The translations under genes and the position numbers were made by a program. DNA of 6,833 nucleotides from Actinomycetota bacterium. GTDB taxonomy: Bacteria > Actinomycetota > Actinomycetes > Actinomycetales > Microbacteriaceae. Below are positions 5,766-6,833 of the stretch, piece by piece. The stretch is from NCBI GenBank assembly GCA_016870695.1, contig VGAV01000127.1, positions 1-6,833 on the forward strand. The letters are read 5' to 3'. Every line of letters begins with the position of its first letter. The stretch's first letter is position 1. Below the pieces are notes generated by a model, which worked only from the letters and a program-made list of their open reading frames with translations, was not told where the DNA came from and searched no databases.

Positions 5766-6833
5766 GCGGCAGGGATCGCGGGAGCGGCGGGGCCCGCTCG
5801 ACCGCCGCCCTCGCCGTCGGCACCACGATCAGCGGCTGCCTACCGGTATTCCTCATCGGTGCACTATTCGCGCAGCTGCAGAGCGACCTGGGTGCCCCCG
5901 CCTGGGTACTCGGCGTTGCGGTGGCCTTCTACTGGGCCGTCGCCGCGGTCGTCTCGGTGCTCTCGGGGCGAATCATCTCGCGGATCGGCAGCCGAATGGC
6001 CACGATCTTCAGCATCTCCGGGGCGGTCGCGAGCCTCCTCGGCTCGGCATTCCTAGCGCCCGGGTGGATCGCCTTCGTGCTCTGGGCGGGGCTGGGCGGC
6101 GCGGCCAACAGCCTGGGCCATCCGGCCTCGAACCACCTGATGAGCCTGCGCGTGCCGGCATCCAAGCTGGCCACCGCTTTCGGGATCAAACAGGCCGCCG
6201 TCCCGTTCGCGGCGTTCCTGGCAGGCCTGGCCGTTCCGGTCGTAGCGCTGACGCTGGGCTGGAGATGGGGTTTCGGTCTCGCCGCCGCGGTCGGCGTCAT
6301 GCTGCTGACGACCTTCCTGCTCTGGGGACCGAGACGGGCGCCGGGTGCTGTACGCCAGCGTCGTCCGCATGTACCGCTGCCCAGTCCGCTGCTGCGCTAT
6401 CTCCTGCTCATGGCGACAGCCACCACGCTAGGGGCCGCGGCGGCCGGCGCGGCCTCCTCATTCGTAGTGACCGCCGGCATCGAGCGCGGCATCACGGACG
6501 CGAGCGCCGGCATCCTGCTCAGCGCCGGCTCGCTGCTGGGCGCGGTCATCCGTGCCCTGGCCGGCCGCGTCGCTGATCGGACAGGAGGTCGCATCGCCCT
6601 GCCGCTCACGGCCGCGCTACTGGCCTCCGGAGCCGTCGGCACGGCGCTCCTGACGGTCGACGCCACGTGGACCTTCGCTCTTGGTGCTGTCCTGGCGCTC
6701 GGGCCGGGATGGGGGTGGACCGGACTGACCCACTACGTCGTGTCACGGGTCTCCGGCGCTGCAACCCCTAGCGCTACCGGCCTGGTGCAGACCGGTTCCT
6801 ACATCGGCTCGGGTGGCGGACCACTCGCCTTCG
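5762..6833 (+). CDS. MFS transporter, 3'-truncated by window edge
   Basis: The frame opens with GTG at 5762 and stays open to the last base, giving 357 residues of a protein that normally has about 400. A short basic N-terminus (SGRDRGSGGARS) is followed by hydrophobic segments at about 14-37, 47-68, 80-97, 101-118, 139-162 and 167-188. A basic central loop (189-210) follows, then segments at about 211-236, 247-268, 279-297 and 302-325, and an eleventh that is cut off: the 6+6 MFS plan. Motif A between helices 8 and 9 is clear (GRVADRTGGR, 268-277); its copy between helices 2 and 3 is degenerate (GRIISRIGSR, Asp replaced by Ser). This pattern suits a proton-coupled uptake or efflux carrier in the plasma membrane. 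The first in-frame ATG (codon 79) is after helix 2, so GTG is the sensible start. It uses CTA, GTA and AGA codons more than the upstream genes. Import of the operon's substrate is the likely job; export cannot be excluded. Confidence 0.88.
   Translation, partial: MSGRDRGSGGARSTAALAVGTTISGCLPVFLIGALFAQLQSDLGAPAWVLGVAVAFYWAVAAVVSVLSGRIISRIGSRMATIFSISGAVASLLGSAFLAPGWIAFVLWAGLGGAANSLGHPASNHLMSLRVPASKLATAFGIKQAAVPFAAFLAGLAVPVVALTLGWRWGFGLAAAVGVMLLTTFLLWGPRRAPGAVRQRRPHVPLPSPLLRYLLLMATATTLGAAAAGAASSFVVTAGIERGITDASAGILLSAGSLLGAVIRALAGRVADRTGGRIALPLTAALLASGAVGTALLTVDATWTFALGAVLALGPGWGWTGLTHYVVSRVSGAATPSATGLVQTGSYIGSGGGPLAF

Overview
The window comes from a high-GC bacterium, most likely an actinomycete. 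Codons end overwhelmingly in G or C, intergenic gaps are short and C-rich, and AG-rich Shine-Dalgarno sites precede ATG starts. A member of the Microbacteriaceae, such as Microbacterium, would fit, but that placement is an impression and not a measurement. The window has no RNA gene, insertion sequence, CRISPR array or convincing terminator.

All five genes lie on the + strand and look like one operon that enters and leaves the window incomplete. In order they are: (1) the 3' part of an M24 / creatinase-aminopeptidase (pita-bread) fold protein, bases 2-1117, whose metal-binding residues are mostly replaced; (2-4) three consecutive full-length paralogues of the M81 / MlrC family (named after the enzyme that cleaves linearised microcystin), at 1161-2657, 2722-4242 and 4242-5765; (5) the 5' part of a major facilitator superfamily (MFS) transporter, from a GTG at 5762 to the window edge. 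The gaps are 43 and 64 bases, followed by a 1-base overlap (TGATG) and a 4-base overlap (GTGA), so transcription and partly translation are probably coupled.

The three M81 proteins keep the same set of candidate metal and catalytic residues (Glu11, then His, Asp-x-His and His at spacings 34, 2 and 22). They differ around these sites, which suggests three enzymes of one chemistry but different substrate preference. None has a signal peptide, so they should act in the cytoplasm on something brought in, or pushed out, by the MFS protein. The M24-like protein has lost the two Asp ligands of a dinuclear metallopeptidase. It also seems to lack the creatinase catalytic His, so its reaction is unknown.

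Read together, this is a plausible uncharacterised catabolic or nitrogen-scavenging module for small peptides or amides: a pita-bread hydrolase-like protein, three MlrC-like hydrolases and a transporter. The substrate cannot be named from sequence. The unusual points are the tandem triplication, the decayed M24 metal site and the paralogue-specific active-site surroundings.
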